Program-made: the position numbers and the translations under genes
Part shown: positions 49,101 through 63,126 of the stretch, in pieces
How the letters are laid out: each line of letters begins with the position of its first letter
Position numbering within the stretch: position 1 is the stretch's first letter
Notes under the pieces: model-generated
What the model saw: the letters and a program-made list of their open reading frames with translations, nothing else
Told to the model about the DNA's origin: nothing
The model's database searches: none
Origin: Oscheius dolichura
Taxonomy: Eukaryota > Nematoda > Chromadorea > Rhabditida > Rhabditidae
Assembly: GCA_932521035.1 (NCBI GenBank)
Contig: OW051494.1
Coordinates: forward strand, 1,288,001 to 1,352,000
DNA: 64,000 bases
Direction of reading: 5' to 3'

Positions 49101-49191
49101 CAATATGAATACCTACGCCTATTGGGTCTTGGATCTCGCCCATCCTCCTTCCAGCATTCCTTCCACATTAAACTGCTCTGTATATTATTGA
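43145..49191 (+). CDS. SLC13-family (Na+/dicarboxylate-type) transporter with altered substrate motifs
   Basis: Twelve exons (43145-43228, 43272-43421, 44099-44250, 44294-44392, 44436-44600, 47141-47240, 47303-47493, 47940-48121, 48164-48267, 48561-48636, 48680-48894, 49051-49191) join in phase to 552 residues. Family landmarks: IPMAIASLLPVFFFPI, RLHSRIALGLL, LLAASHCSAIGGTAIVTASP, GEGSLLFWFSILTLSWIFRRPGF cut as GEGSLLFWFSIL..RRPGF, and a late helix ending HPLYIGIPVTLIL. The sodium/substrate SNT motif is SDA (residues 134-136). The second SNT and the conserved ATPPNA stretch are not recognisable. It may be a diverged paralogue without Na+-citrate/succinate transport. Intron 44601-47140 hosts an antisense gene. 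Confidence 0.82.
43515..43615. repeat. Inverted-repeat element family 1, copy f
   Basis: CCTGCACCCGTAAAGTC and GCCGAGACTTTACGGGTGCA form the ends. The flanks GATAGTCCGATA and TTCGGACTATCGAGGACTGA extend the inverted symmetry. The interior matches copies b and h (TTGTAACAGTTTTGAATAAA). It lies in an SLC13 intron. Confidence 0.85.
44700..45117 (-). other. Possible 3' exons of the nested membrane-protein gene
   Basis: The TGA ending the upstream frame overlaps a strong donor (ATAAA then GTGAGT). Joining to 45064 continues the frame into MPPAVFDGAGVNNSVEKQ, and a further block encodes KKTATPSQEGQKTTSKEDK then TAG near 44743. The second join could not be fixed in phase, so these may be coding exons or UTR. 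Confidence 0.35.
45118..46688 (-). pseudogene. Membrane-anchored two-repeat protein gene with an in-frame TGA, nested in the SLC13 intron
   Basis: Exons 45956-46688 and 45118-45509 share one frame of 373 sense codons, interrupted by TGA at 46191-46193. The product starts with a signal anchor (MFFLLLLHFLPFFLLPYLLI) and a basic KKKRKK stop-transfer, then a charged coiled region. Two copies of a module follow, each with C-x2-C (CQTC; CPVC) and ending in [LM]CIEN. In the second copy IENPHW is followed by coding sequence; in the first, IENKD is followed by TGA exactly where Trp stands. It could be a recent nonsense allele, a readthrough site or a sequencing error. I do not recognise the family. 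Confidence 0.6.
46870..47095. repeat. Dispersed repeat, copy 1 (SLC13 intron)
   Basis: It runs from GTTACGCAACATATCCCCAG through TTTGTGGGGCTACA, TTGTTGAGG and AAGAAATGACCGAGATACGG to CAAAAACGGGCGC and TTTTGCCCATGTATG. The same ordered blocks recur at 55205-55480 in the same orientation. Confidence 0.75.
47752..47853. repeat. Inverted-repeat element family 1, copy g
   Basis: CTGCACCCGTAAACTCTCGG and GCCGAGGTTTTACGGGTGC form the ends, with a different AT-rich interior. It lies in the SLC13 intron just before a run of about 21 C residues (47896-47916). Confidence 0.75.
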
Positions 49192-50394
49192 TCTTTTAGG
49201 CGTATTAACATAATAAAAGGGTTAAAAATGAGGTGAACGTTATCTTGCTGTTCTCCTTTGGCTATTTTCGAGGGCGTCAGCAGGTGTTGTTCTCCATCCT
49301 CCTCCCTCGTCCCACCCCGCCACCATTCCCTTTATCCTCATTTGAGAGTCCACGTTCTGTTGTCTTCTTTATTTTCCTCTACCTCACGCCTTTTAAAAAC
49401 TTTGAACCGGCCTAGATGATCCAAGTTTAAATGAAATTTTCCAGGTGTCCATACATGACGCCTCGATCTGATGAACGGTATCCTGGGAAGAGTGAGAATT
49501 CTGTCCGAGACCTACAGTCTACTAGGAAATGGATTAATTCCCGCCGCTCTGGAATGTAAGCAAGACGAACCCCTGGCGAGGGGTCAACTGTTCCCCAGTA
49601 AAAATCCATCACGAACAGTTTCGTGCTGATGGCTTCCTTAGCTTTCTACAGTCAAATAAGGGTTTTTTTCATATTTATGAAATATATAGTTTGGACGTTA
49701 CAGGGTCCAAGCAACTATGAATGCAGTAATTTACCAACACGAGCCAATGAAATAGAAGACGTAGGCTGATTGATAAGATAAAGTTAAATCTACTCTTTAG
49801 CTGATGCTCAGCGCCCTCTATTCATTGTGTTAGGAACGATAGTCAACGAAGCATGTGGAACGCTGTCCAAAGTTGAAGATGATTATATCATGAGATACAG
49901 TAGCAGCGTACCAATTTTGTTGCCTACCTGATATCATGCCCACGACGGGAGCTGGCTCTCCGATGACCCTCGCCAACACCATAGGAGATTTTACAATATG
50001 TGGCGTTACCCACATGGTCCGCTCCCCAGATTTAATAATGGGAGGACCATGGGGTCAGTTCCTGCCCCGGGGGGACGATCGTGGCTTAGGAACGAATAAA
50101 GTTGGGTACTATTGATAAACTTGAGCCCTATACTATTCGGGCTAAGAATCCCGGTGGTTATCGTACTAGTACAATGAGACCTGTACAATTCATAGAAGGG
50201 GGGATGTTACAATACATTTTTTTTTCAATAAATTGAATCTTATTGATGTTTTTATTATTTTCACGAGTTTTTTTACATAAATAGAAAGTTAAAAAGGAGA
50301 TAAATATGAAAAAAAGATAAGTGAAATCTTTGGAAAAGGAGAGAAGAGTTTCAAAATAGTTGTACAAAGGCGAAATAGAGGATCTAGTCTATTC
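49192..50394. other. Convergent intergenic region between SLC13 and PAN2
   Basis: AATAAAAGGG near 49210 is a likely SLC13 polyadenylation signal. The rest has no frame over about 61 codons with recognisable content. AATAAATTGAATC and similar AT-rich sequence near 50226 lie downstream of PAN2. Confidence 0.4.
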
Positions 50395-53300
50395 CTATTC
50401 GGTGAGACACGAAATGGGAGAGACGCTCTTCGTCGGAGATTGACTGAACAGTCTCCAGTTGGTATTCGTTCCCGTTTCGTAGAGTTCTCGAAGTTTTTCG
50501 AGGAGCGTTCCTGGAAAAAATCGGTAAAATTTCCTGAAAACTGTGGCAGCTGTCTAACTGTGGCTTTCTACACCACAATTGTGGTTTTCATAGGGAAATT
50601 AACCCCCAAAATGGATGAGAAGCCCCCTTTTTGAATTTCTACCTTTCCCGGGTATTTTCCAATAACAAAGCTGGATAAACTCGTCCGGTTACAGTAGAAA
50701 ACCAAGTCAAAATCCAAAAATTGGTTTTGCGGTAAATTTCTAGCTAAAACTGACCTTCTTCCTGGAATTCTAGATACTTTTTGTACAGTTGCAGAGCCAC
50801 TCGGGCGTCTACCACCGAGTCGTGTGTCGTTTCTTGTATCTTTTCATCTAAAAACTTATCTTGTCAAAAAAAGAAGAAGAAAGAATTTACTTAGAACGTG
50901 CCAAGCCAAAAATTGCAGGGACATGTAACGCTTATCCGGCAAGTGGAAGAGATGCACAGTATCGCGGATCTGCTCCGGCGGGACGTAGATATTCAACACG
51001 GAAAAGTCGTTCTGCAATCCGTGGCCGACAAAAATTACTCCTTTCTCGATTAGATGCAAGATCTTGAGGTACACCCTCTTCAGGGTAGTCAAATGCTTGG
51101 TTGAACGGCTCGGATCCAGGTCGTCTTGCATTATCCCGCTGAAAATTGAACCGGCGTCTTAAAATCAATGAAACTCCATATTTTTTGTATGTTATTAAAC
51201 GGTTTTATATTTAAAATGTAGCCCAGCTTTTTCTCTACAAAACGTTGTATTTCTTAAAATTTAATCGAGTAATTCGAGAAAATGAAAGGAGACTAAAAAT
51301 TGAGGAAATTTGGCTAAAACGTTGACTTTTTTTACGGGAATTTTGGCTTCAATTTATCGGGAAATTGATTAGCATGGGTCCCACACAAAATAAAGAAAAA
51401 TCAGATATGGAATTCCCACCTGTAGGGTGTCAAATAGTCGTCCACCACGGTTCCAACGCAGGTAATCACGTAGTCATCAATAAGGGCGATCTCCCCGGAA
51501 GGATCCACACAGCTGACCCGTCCCACCGTCTTTTTCCCTACTTCCTAAACAGTTCTTAACCTTTTCCCAGTAAATTAAGGGCGGATAACCCGCTTTCACA
51601 AGTACTCACATCGACGAATTCGGCATCTATTCCCACAATGTCTCCTTGTCCCGGGATGATGTAGACACTTCTCTCCTTCATGAACTCATCATTCCCGGCG
51701 AGATTACAATCCGTTTGGAAGACATTAGCAGCTACGGACTTTCGCTCTTCGGATACTGTAAAAACATAACTTAAAATTTAAAAAAGTAGCCAACCTTTCA
51801 TGACACCGCTCTTCGTACTGGCGTAGATGAAGGCGAGAGGCAACTTCCAGCGGTGGTCCAAGTGGAGAGCCTCATCCAGATGGACTTCAGTGACGAGGAC
51901 ATCGTTGACCACTACCCAACAGAGTTTACTGAAAATTTGATACATTTATAGAAGAGGAAAGAAGGGAAGAACGTGGCCAAATGGCTTAAAACCAGAATTA
52001 CGGTATAAAATTGCCCGGGATTGAGGTTTGGAGGGAATTTAAGAGCCACCAGAAGGAGCTTTCCTTGTTTCGGGCAATTTCCTTTTACTCAAGGATTTGT
52101 GGATATTTTGTGACCATTTTCAGATAAATGAAGGGTTATTGTATCCTAATAACAGGTTGGAAATGTGGTAGTTCATTAAGCAGACCCGCTAGCTACGGTT
52201 TTAACCAGGGGCGCTGTCTCTGGCTCTATGGTCAGGCCCGCCCTTCCCCTTCCTTTTCCGATCTACAGAGTACAGGAAGCGCATATGTGTACAGAAATCT
52301 CCACTCTCAATGAGAGGGGGAGAACTTCCGGGTACATGGGCACATAACGAGCTATGCACAAAAGATGTACAGATGTACTCTTCATCCTCCTCATATTGGC
52401 ACTTTGAACATGGTGTGCACATAGTTGAAAAGTGATAGGAACATGATGAACATGATGCACATTATGATGCACACCCTCGTTGCACACAAGATGTACTCTG
52501 CACATTCGCAGCTGTACTTTAGCCGGAAGAGAGGTGTGCACACGGAGAGGACGATGTTTTGAACATAGTACAATGTGCACAACAATGTGCACAGCAAGCG
52601 ACAGAGATCACAAAGGTGGGAGAAAATTCAAACGACTCGATCCATTGTAAAGTCTCGGCAAGGCAAAGATATAAAAGCGTCACAGTTTTGTAACAGTTTT
52701 GAATAAAGGTGATCCTCCTGCCGAGACTTTACGGGTGCAGGGGATCGGCCTTGGAGGCCCAACCTTGGAGCTGGAGAGGAGGATGGAGCTTACCTCTCGC
52801 TTCCAGTCCTGAGCAGTGTCACCACGTGTTTCTCCAATTCCTCTTCCGTCTCCCGAATAATCTCCACAACCGCTCCCACCAGTTCATAAGTATCTACATT
52901 CTCTGCATCCGGATGTTGTCCATTTTCCGATAAAATAGCTATTCCATTCGACAACTTGGCAGTAAAGGAGCGGCTCAAGAAGTGGCGCCACCCTCCACCG
53001 GTATCCGCCAGCCATGTCTCGCATTCTGACTCCCAGTCGGACATTCCATGGGAATATTTACAATTTGGCCTGAAAAAAATAGAATTGCAGTGAAAAAAAT
53101 AAGAAGAAAACGACCTGTTGCGGCAATCAGGACCATAGCGGCAGACCTTTTCACATTTTCCACCCAATCCCAAAGCGTATTCCTGTTCAGGGGCACAATA
53201 TTTTGGACGACGTTCTGATATCTGAAAATTACTGTTAAAAAACTATTAAAAAGGTTTCAAAACGATGTGCAAATCGGCTATTCAAAGCTATTAACCCCCT

Positions 53301-56300
53301 ACGCCTGTTCTTCCAACTTCAAATTGATATAATTCTATATTTTCTGATACCTTTATATATATATATATTTACTGTCAAAATATAGCCCAGAATTTGCTCT
53401 ACAAAAGCTATTATCTAATTTAATTTTTAATATTATTTTTAAGAAATGGGAGGTTATTTAACAGTATTTTGTGCTAAAGGCAATAAAATGGGGTAAACCA
53501 TTTTAACGGGATTTTAGCTCATATCCAGTGGTTATATGATCAAATTAACTTTCTAGATCCCTAACAAAGAATATTTCTTTCTAAAATTTTAAAATTAAAG
53601 CTCCTACCTTTAGCTGCTCTTCCCAGAAGGTCTGATACCGATCAGCGGTCGGGTTAGCGTCGACCATTAGTATAGGAGGCAGTCTTTTGACTTTTCTCGT
53701 CTCTTCCATCCTGGTCTTCGTCTCACAAGCCGGACAGTCGCCTTCCCTTTGCCCCCTTTGATGAAGGGCCTTCTCTATCAAAGCGCAGAGGGTCAAATGC
53801 TCCGCTACCGAGGCTAAATCCTTATTTTGTTCGGAATTGAAGCATTTTTCCTACCATTGGAGTATTGTAACGTGATGAGCTTCTTCTGTTCCTCCCTGGG
53901 AATGACCTCACCACATCTGACACACCGCCAATTGACCAGCTGCTCCGTTTCTAGTAGTTCAGCCATTTTTGTACCCTCCTCTTCCAGAAATGCCTAAATC
54001 TCAATTTAAAGGTCTATATCGAAAAATTACCTTTTGAATAGCATCGATCATGAAGGTAAAGACCTCCTGAGTGGTGACAAATGATTGGATCCATAGAGAC
54101 GGAAAGCCGGAGGCCACCATCGACCGCAGAAGGTTCGTACTGCTGGCTGCCGTGTTCGGCGCATGGTCACTCATCATCCGGAAGAGGAATCCCAACTGGC
54201 AGGCGATACAATGTTCATCTTCACAAATATGGCAGAGGAAGACGTTCCGGAAGGCTGGGACTATATACAGGAGCTGGAATAATTGAATTATAGGGGTGCA
54301 AACGCGCTCTATTGATCAAATAAGAGAACTGACTATTTTTGACCAAACTTTTCTTATTTTTCGGACGATTTTAATTTTTTAAAGTGGAAAATGTAGCCAA
54401 TGATCTCGCAAAGATTCTACAGTACTCGAAATACTAAAATATTATGTATTGACCAGCGAACTTCAAAATAATCGGCGCGCATTTGAAATATGCGCGCATT
54501 CCGTCGTATTCTGACCATTCTCTCCATATTTTTTGTTTTTCTCAAATTTCCCCTTATTTTTAAGGTCTAATAAAAAGAAACTTACATGTACAATTGGATT
54601 AACCAAAGAGGCAGTGATGGAAAAATGAACCAGCGGTACCGTAGTCGACTTGTTACATTTCAAAAGGGACTTGACTACAGTATTTCCCTTCTTCCTTGAA
54701 TTTTTCAGCCGTCGGTAAAATTGAGGAATTATCACCGGTAGATCAGTTGGAATCGGCACTTCTACTAAAAAAGGAAAAATTGAAAAAGAACAGACTAAAA
54801 GCCGACCTTTAACCGGTTCCTCTTCTATCAAATAGGGTACAGTATTGAAGAATTGAAATGGGGTCCCGGCCTTGGGATTTTTAGCGTAGGTGACGTATTG
54901 AATGGTCTTGACGTTTTGATAATTCCCGAGAGGTTTTTGCTTTCTAAAAATTGAATAGTAAGACAAATTAGAGAGAAAAATTAGACCTGTAGCGGATCTC
55001 AGTCAATTCTTCCGGCCAGTCGGAAAGCAGAGTCTCGTCCGAGGAGAATGGCATCGGGATACTGGCCAATGCCGTCTGGGAATCGTCGATCCCGAAGGAT
55101 TGGGGCAATCCTAACTGAAATTAGAGAATAAGGATGGTTTTTTGCAGGTAATAGAGGTCAGAGTGGACTGAGCATGACCCTGGCTCTAACTTGTGGTTCC
55201 TTGGGCGCGTCGCGTTACGTAACATATCCTCTGTCACAGTTTGTGGGGCTACAAATTTTATTGTTGAGGCTGTGGTCTAATTTTTCTCTCTAATTTGTCT
55301 TACTTATTTTATTGTTGAGGCTGTGGGAATGTAACTGGGTTCATTAGAACCGTCTTTACGTGCTCTCCAAGTTGGTCTATGAATTTTTGAAATAGACCAA
55401 GAAATGGCCGAGATACGGACACAAACACCCCTCCCGTCTACGCCAAAAAACGGGCGCGCCCGACATTGGGTGTTTTGTATGAACCGAGAACTTCTGCCGT
55501 TTTAATTAGATTTATTATTCGGGGATCTACTATTTCAGAAGGAAACTACCTATAAAAGAAGCTAGAAAAAGGTCTCACCACAGAGTCAGCGAATTCCGTT
55601 GGGAAGGATTCCTGATTGATGGTTGGTGTCGGTCGATCCGCATAGACATGAACATTTCCTAAAAAATTAACCATATTCTCCCAGTTTAAATGAATAATTC
55701 TTACCATAATCGTCGCCAAAAGCCAGCATCTGATAAGTTGAAGACAATCCAAAACTCATCAAGGTACAGCCAGCGGATTCAATAAGGAGCGGCGTCGCCG
55801 GCGTTTGGCCATTAATATCATTGATTTGCGCCTCTCCCAGCTAAATTCCTATTGATTGATAGCGAAAAATCGATAATTAGACTGACCTGACTACAGAAAA
55901 CAACCCTAGACTCATAGAAATTCGGCAGGAAGCGGGTAAAAACCGGCGCGAAGGATAGGGCCAAGGGTTTTTGAGCCTGGAACATACGCAAGTCGTAGAC
56001 TTTCACGTAGGGATCACCATGAAGGGAATTTACTCTGTAATTTTCTTATTAAAACAGAAAAATTAGGTGAAAAAAACCGGAAAGAACAGCCACAAGTGAT
56101 CAATTTATTCCCAGAGATGTCGAAATCATTGACCGGACCGCCGTGTACCTTGGGGAGGACTCGAATTGTTTCTAAGGAAGACATGGAACGCTGGGAAATC
56201 TAAAAAGGAAGAAAAATTTAGTTGGAAATCTTTTAAATGAGGGGAAAATGACTACAAATAAGGAGGCCAGCTTACATTTCCTTCAGTATCAGCGGTATAA

Positions 56301-57442
56301 ATATTTGAGCCATTTTTCCGGATAATCATAGCGTTCTTCTCATTGATAGTAGCCTGAAATAAAGGAAGTTTTGAGATTTTTGGGGGTAAGAAACAGAAAA
56401 TAAGAGCCTTTTCCCCCTATAAATTGCCTAAAATACCAAGTTTTTGGCTGAAATCCGGGGCAGTAACCCGCGGATCTCCTACGATACACCGAGGGGAGTC
56501 CCAATTCTCTCCCCCCAACGGGTTCCCGGCTGTTTTTCTTCCTAGTTTCGCCTCTGCTAAATGAAAAAGAAGAAGATAAGAACCCACTACTCTAATTTCT
56601 TTCTGCTTTTCCAAGTCAAATTGAATCATTTTCTTCTGATCTCCTCCCAGTAGAATAGTCGGAGCCGTAGCCAGCCGAAACATACAGTTCATATTTTCCA
56701 TGTTACGGGATCTGAAAAAGGAGATTCATTTTGTGCTTCAAAAGAGAGAATTTAGAGCCGTTTGGATGGATTATGGGGCAGTGGAATAGCTTGGAACTAG
56801 GGCAGATTGGGACTTTTAGGGATCCCGGCTCCTGGCTCGGGGGTCTATGCTCATATCCCACTTTAAAAGCTTCAAATAAAGTTATAAAGCCTTCTCTTTC
56901 ATGGCATTTCCTCCCAATGACCATAGCAACGCGGCAAACCCAATATTTTAAACTTGGATCCCCGTCTAGCCCTATAGGGACCAATTTTCCGAGCGCAAAG
57001 GGGCTTTGGGCGGGTTCAAGCCATTTTCAACTGTAAATGACTGCTACGTGTATCAGAAACTCACGTAAAAGTAGAAATAGGCAGTCCCTGTCGCGAATGA
57101 CTGCGTAGATGCGTCGCCGACAGGGAATATACTCCATACTGATTGACATCAATGTCTCGAATATCCGTAGTAAACGAGGCGAAGGCACTGTACTTGCTGA
57201 AACTGTTCTCCCCACAGAAGGAGGCTATCCTTCCCTAAAAATGCTACAGTATAACAAAATTTTAAAAAATCGGGACTTACATTAGCATTCCCACACCAGA
57301 TTATCTCCTCAATTGGGTCAAAGGCAATAGCAGTGATGGGCGCGGGATTTAGGGAATTAAACTCAAGCCGCGTGAAATATCCAAAGTTTCCCTGTCCAGG
57401 TGGCCAATCATCTGACTCGCCACTGGGGGAAGATGTCTCCAT
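50395..57442 (-). CDS. PAN2, catalytic subunit of the PAN2-PAN3 poly(A) deadenylase
   Basis: Twenty-two exons from 57281-57442 down to 50395-50510 join in phase to about 1098 residues (human about 1200). The N-terminal third is the WD40 part ([33 protein letters not shown]). A middle inactive ubiquitin-hydrolase-like domain follows ([40 protein letters not shown]). The C-terminal DEDD exonuclease has all acidic residues in [24 protein letters not shown] and [14 protein letters not shown]2 trims poly(A) tails early in mRNA decay in the cytoplasm. Residues about 705-727 hold an embedded CCCH finger ([17 protein letters not shown]), discussed as a finding. Introns hold a family 1 element, a TGTGCACA-rich block and a dispersed repeat. 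Confidence 0.94.
52260..52610. repeat. TGTGCACA-rich cryptic repeat block in a PAN2 intron
   Basis: About 350 bases are crowded with GTGCAC, ATGTGCACA, GATGTAC and ATGATGAACATGATG variants. The spacing is irregular rather than strictly tandem. The core TGTGCACA is palindromic. Minus-strand frames here give His/Val-rich nonsense. Confidence 0.65.
52637..52744. repeat. Inverted-repeat element family 1, copy h
   Basis: The left end is partly eroded (CATTGTAAAGTCTCGGCAAG); the right end is intact (CTGCCGAGACTTTACGGGTG then CAGGGGATCGG). The interior matches copies b and f. It ends about 50 bases before the PAN2 exon at 52794-53069. Confidence 0.8.
55205..55480. repeat. Dispersed repeat, copy 2 (PAN2 intron), carrying an insertion
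   Basis: Same blocks as 46870-47095 (GTTACGTAACATATCCTCTG, TTTGTGGGGCTACAAATTTT, AAGAAATGGCCGAGATACGG, AAAACGGGCGCG). The block TTTTATTGTTGAGGCTGTGG is present twice, flanking about 30 bases that are the reverse complement of the PAN2 intron at 54957-54987. Confidence 0.75.
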
Positions 57443-58239
57443 TCACGGAGGAACGGATTTTGGAGGTCTGGAAAAGGAAAATTGGGCATTTTTCTGGTAA
57501 AATCGGGCCAAAATCACTATTTTCTAAGAATTTAATGATTTTAAAGGCTTTTTTCTTTAATGTTTCATTATTTTTAAAAGAAATAAATTAAAAATTACCC
57601 TACATAACGTTTAAATAAAGAAAAATGAACAAAAAGATTAGAAATGAGAGGAAAATTTCAAAGTTTTGAGTCCTACATGGTTTTTAAAGTGATTTCCAAA
57701 AAAACTAGCGATTTTCAAGAATTTTTTGGGTATAAAATAAGAAAACAACCTAAAAAAATGATAAGCATGCATATAAAAGCAGCAAACAACGTTTAATTTT
57801 CTTCAATTTCCTCTCAATCCAACTTTTTAGTCAAATTTTCGATGAAACGACTTCCAATCAGAATTTACTTACCTAATCTCCTTTCCTGCTTTTTCTTCTA
57901 ACTACCAGCTATATCTAAAGGCCTCTTTATCAGTGTATACAAGTAGCATGCGATTGTTTCCTGGGGTCACGCGCTAGCATCTGCGCCCCGTGGTCAATTG
58001 CGGGAAGAATTAGTCTCAAAGCGAAAATGGGCTCATAAAATACAATAACAACCGTTGTAAAGTGAATAAGTGAAGAGAAATTGTTTTAATTGTAGTCGTC
58101 CTCTCTGAACACAGGGTTCTTGTCCTCAAATGCTATCATATAATTCTGTTTGAGGGCTTCCAAGGTTTCATGGTTTTTGTATACAAGAAAAAGAGTATTT
58201 ATTCAGAACCTATTTTAATACAATTAATGATAAAAGAGC
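57443..58239. other. Intergenic region upstream of PAN2
   Basis: AT-rich with no convincing frame. On the minus strand, 58087-58170 reads NHETLEALKQNYMIAFEDKN and ends in TAA, but no AG acceptor is placed to join it to the gene at 58240; it may be that gene's eroded or differently spliced last exon. Confidence 0.4.
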
Positions 58240-59003
58240 CTACATATCGATATAGTGGATTTGCTGAAGTTTATCATAATGAGAGGGATAAGGATGCTGT
58301 AAATTTAACAATAAACAACTAACACACTGAATGAATAGCTCTTCCCGATTTGTTGACCACCTCTCCTAAAATGTCGACAAGCTTGCTAATTAGTTGTTCA
58401 AAAGTGTAGAAGGATCGATCAATATTGGCCACAGTGAAACTTATGTCTTTGAGTTCCTGATACTCTAATCGGAATAACTGCCGAATTTCAGGAATCTTCC
58501 GAAAGATCCAGAACATTTTCCGCGGAATCAAGCTCATCTGGTCGAAAACGAAAAGTGGCCCTACTGAGAGCCAGTACTTCGTTGTGAAAATATTGTAAAC
58601 TTTTTTGGTATTCGAAATCAGGATTTTGAATTTCTGATTCTTCTTTAGTTGAACAGTCGAATTGTGGTTTTAAACGGAACAAGTGACGCATTTCGTTCAA
58701 CCCAATTTGCTTGTTTGCAGCGAGCATAAGTGATATAGCAAAATGTATGACTACTTCGTAATCAGTCTTATTACCGAAGAGTTCTTCAAAATCATCCTTT
58801 GACAAGCGATAGTTTCTAATCTTCGTCCAATAGTGTTCTGAGAGCTCGGTGTAACTGATTCCATGTTTGAGTTCATTCGTCATATTTTGTCCAGATATAC
58901 TGCATATATATACTATATCAGTCACTTCCGTAGCAATTGCCACCAGTTTGGTGAATTTGGAAGAACATGTTTCTTTCCTCTGTTGAAATAGAGTAGCACA
59001 CAT
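58240..59003 (-). CDS. Unknown protein
   Basis: Exons 58515-59003, 58328-58477 and 58240-58296 give 231 residues from ATG 59003, with matching phases; the 37-nt intron 58478-58514 carries a stop if unspliced. It has no signal peptide or long hydrophobic segment. It is helical and charged, with DYEVVIHFAISLMLAANKQI, GLNEMRHLFRLK and FYTFEQLISKLVDILGEVV. The style recalls ligand-binding-type helical domains of nematode nuclear receptors, but no zinc finger is found and I would not assign it. An upstream exon is possible because an acceptor (AAGCAG) lies before 59012. Confidence 0.45.
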
Positions 59004-62137
<3,134 letters not shown>

Positions 62138-62788
62138 GAGCTGAAGACGAAGATTACGTTGTTTTAAAATAAATACTGTTTTGTTGTTTCCTCCCTATCT
62201 ATCTCATCTTCCCCCTCCGTTCCCGTTTACGCTCACCACCAAGCAAAAAAAACACGAAAATTGTTAAGTCTCCTATATTTTAAAATAAATCGTTGTTAAA
62301 AGAGGAAGAGAATAGTTTAAGGGGGAGGGGGAGGGGAATTAGGACTTGGGGAAGTCAGGGAATGGGGAAAGTGTAGTGCAGACCACGCCGCATTCCCTTG
62401 GGTGGCTTCCAAAAGCTCGCTCCTCGATAGTCCGATGTTGGGTTGAGCTCCGATTTGAACTGGACAAGCGGAAGAGGGCCTGCCTCGACTAGTGCAGTTT
62501 GCATCCTAGGCTACAAGGAACGGGGGCCAGCTAGGGTACCTGAAACCAGACCTTGCTCAATTTTAAACTGCAGTGAGGAAGCGAAAATACAAACAGGGGA
62601 GATTGTATTTTTGTCTAGTCTGATCCGACTCTTGAAAGCGCTCCCCACGGGCTGTATGCAACTGCGGCGGCGAGTTTTTCAAGTTTTCGACGTTTTTTTA
62701 GGAACGCAAAAAAGTCACGTTCAAAGGGTAGTTTGGTTCTGAAATTTTAAAGAAGAGAACAAAACAAACAAAGACATAAATAACATAT
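62138..62788. other. 3' flank of eEF1A and intergenic region
   Basis: AATAAATACTG (62168) and AATAAATCGTT (62282) are candidate polyadenylation signals. CTCGATAGTCCGATG near 62425 is an isolated outer end of a family 1 element. No gene is seen. Confidence 0.4.
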
Positions 62789-63126
62789 TTATGAGAGGAT
62801 AACAATAATCCCAATGAGGAACAGGATGACTGTTAGGAAGAGCGCCACACCGAGGATATAGTCACAGGCATCGAAGGATTCCAGCAATCTCCTTACACAT
62901 AACAAGGTTTTCGATCTTCTTGATGGAACATCACTCCTATAAATGGATGCTCCTTCACGGAATAGCCTCCGAATTGACTCACAATGGAAGGTCTGTCTCC
63001 TTGGAGACGAGAGCTTCAATATCCCAGCTGCGAACAGCCTTGAACTTGGATTTCTTCAGGCTAGAATAGGGGTTTTCCACGGGAGAAGGAGAGGTTTTCG
63101 ACTGGATGATGGAGCTCCGATTGGGC
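62789..63126 (-). CDS. Probable tail-anchored small membrane protein, 5' end unresolved
   Basis: Exons 62983-63126 and 62789-62936 join in phase. The readable part is about 97 residues: Ser/Lys-rich RSSIIQSKTSPSPVENPYSS, then KFKAVRSWDIEALVSKETDL, and a C-terminal hydrophobic anchor YILGVALFLTVILFLIGIIV ending in ILS. There is no ATG in the first exon. A frame at about 63165-63275 can splice into it in phase but lacks a start as well. Tail anchors insert in ER or mitochondrial membranes after translation; the function is unknown. Confidence 0.5.
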
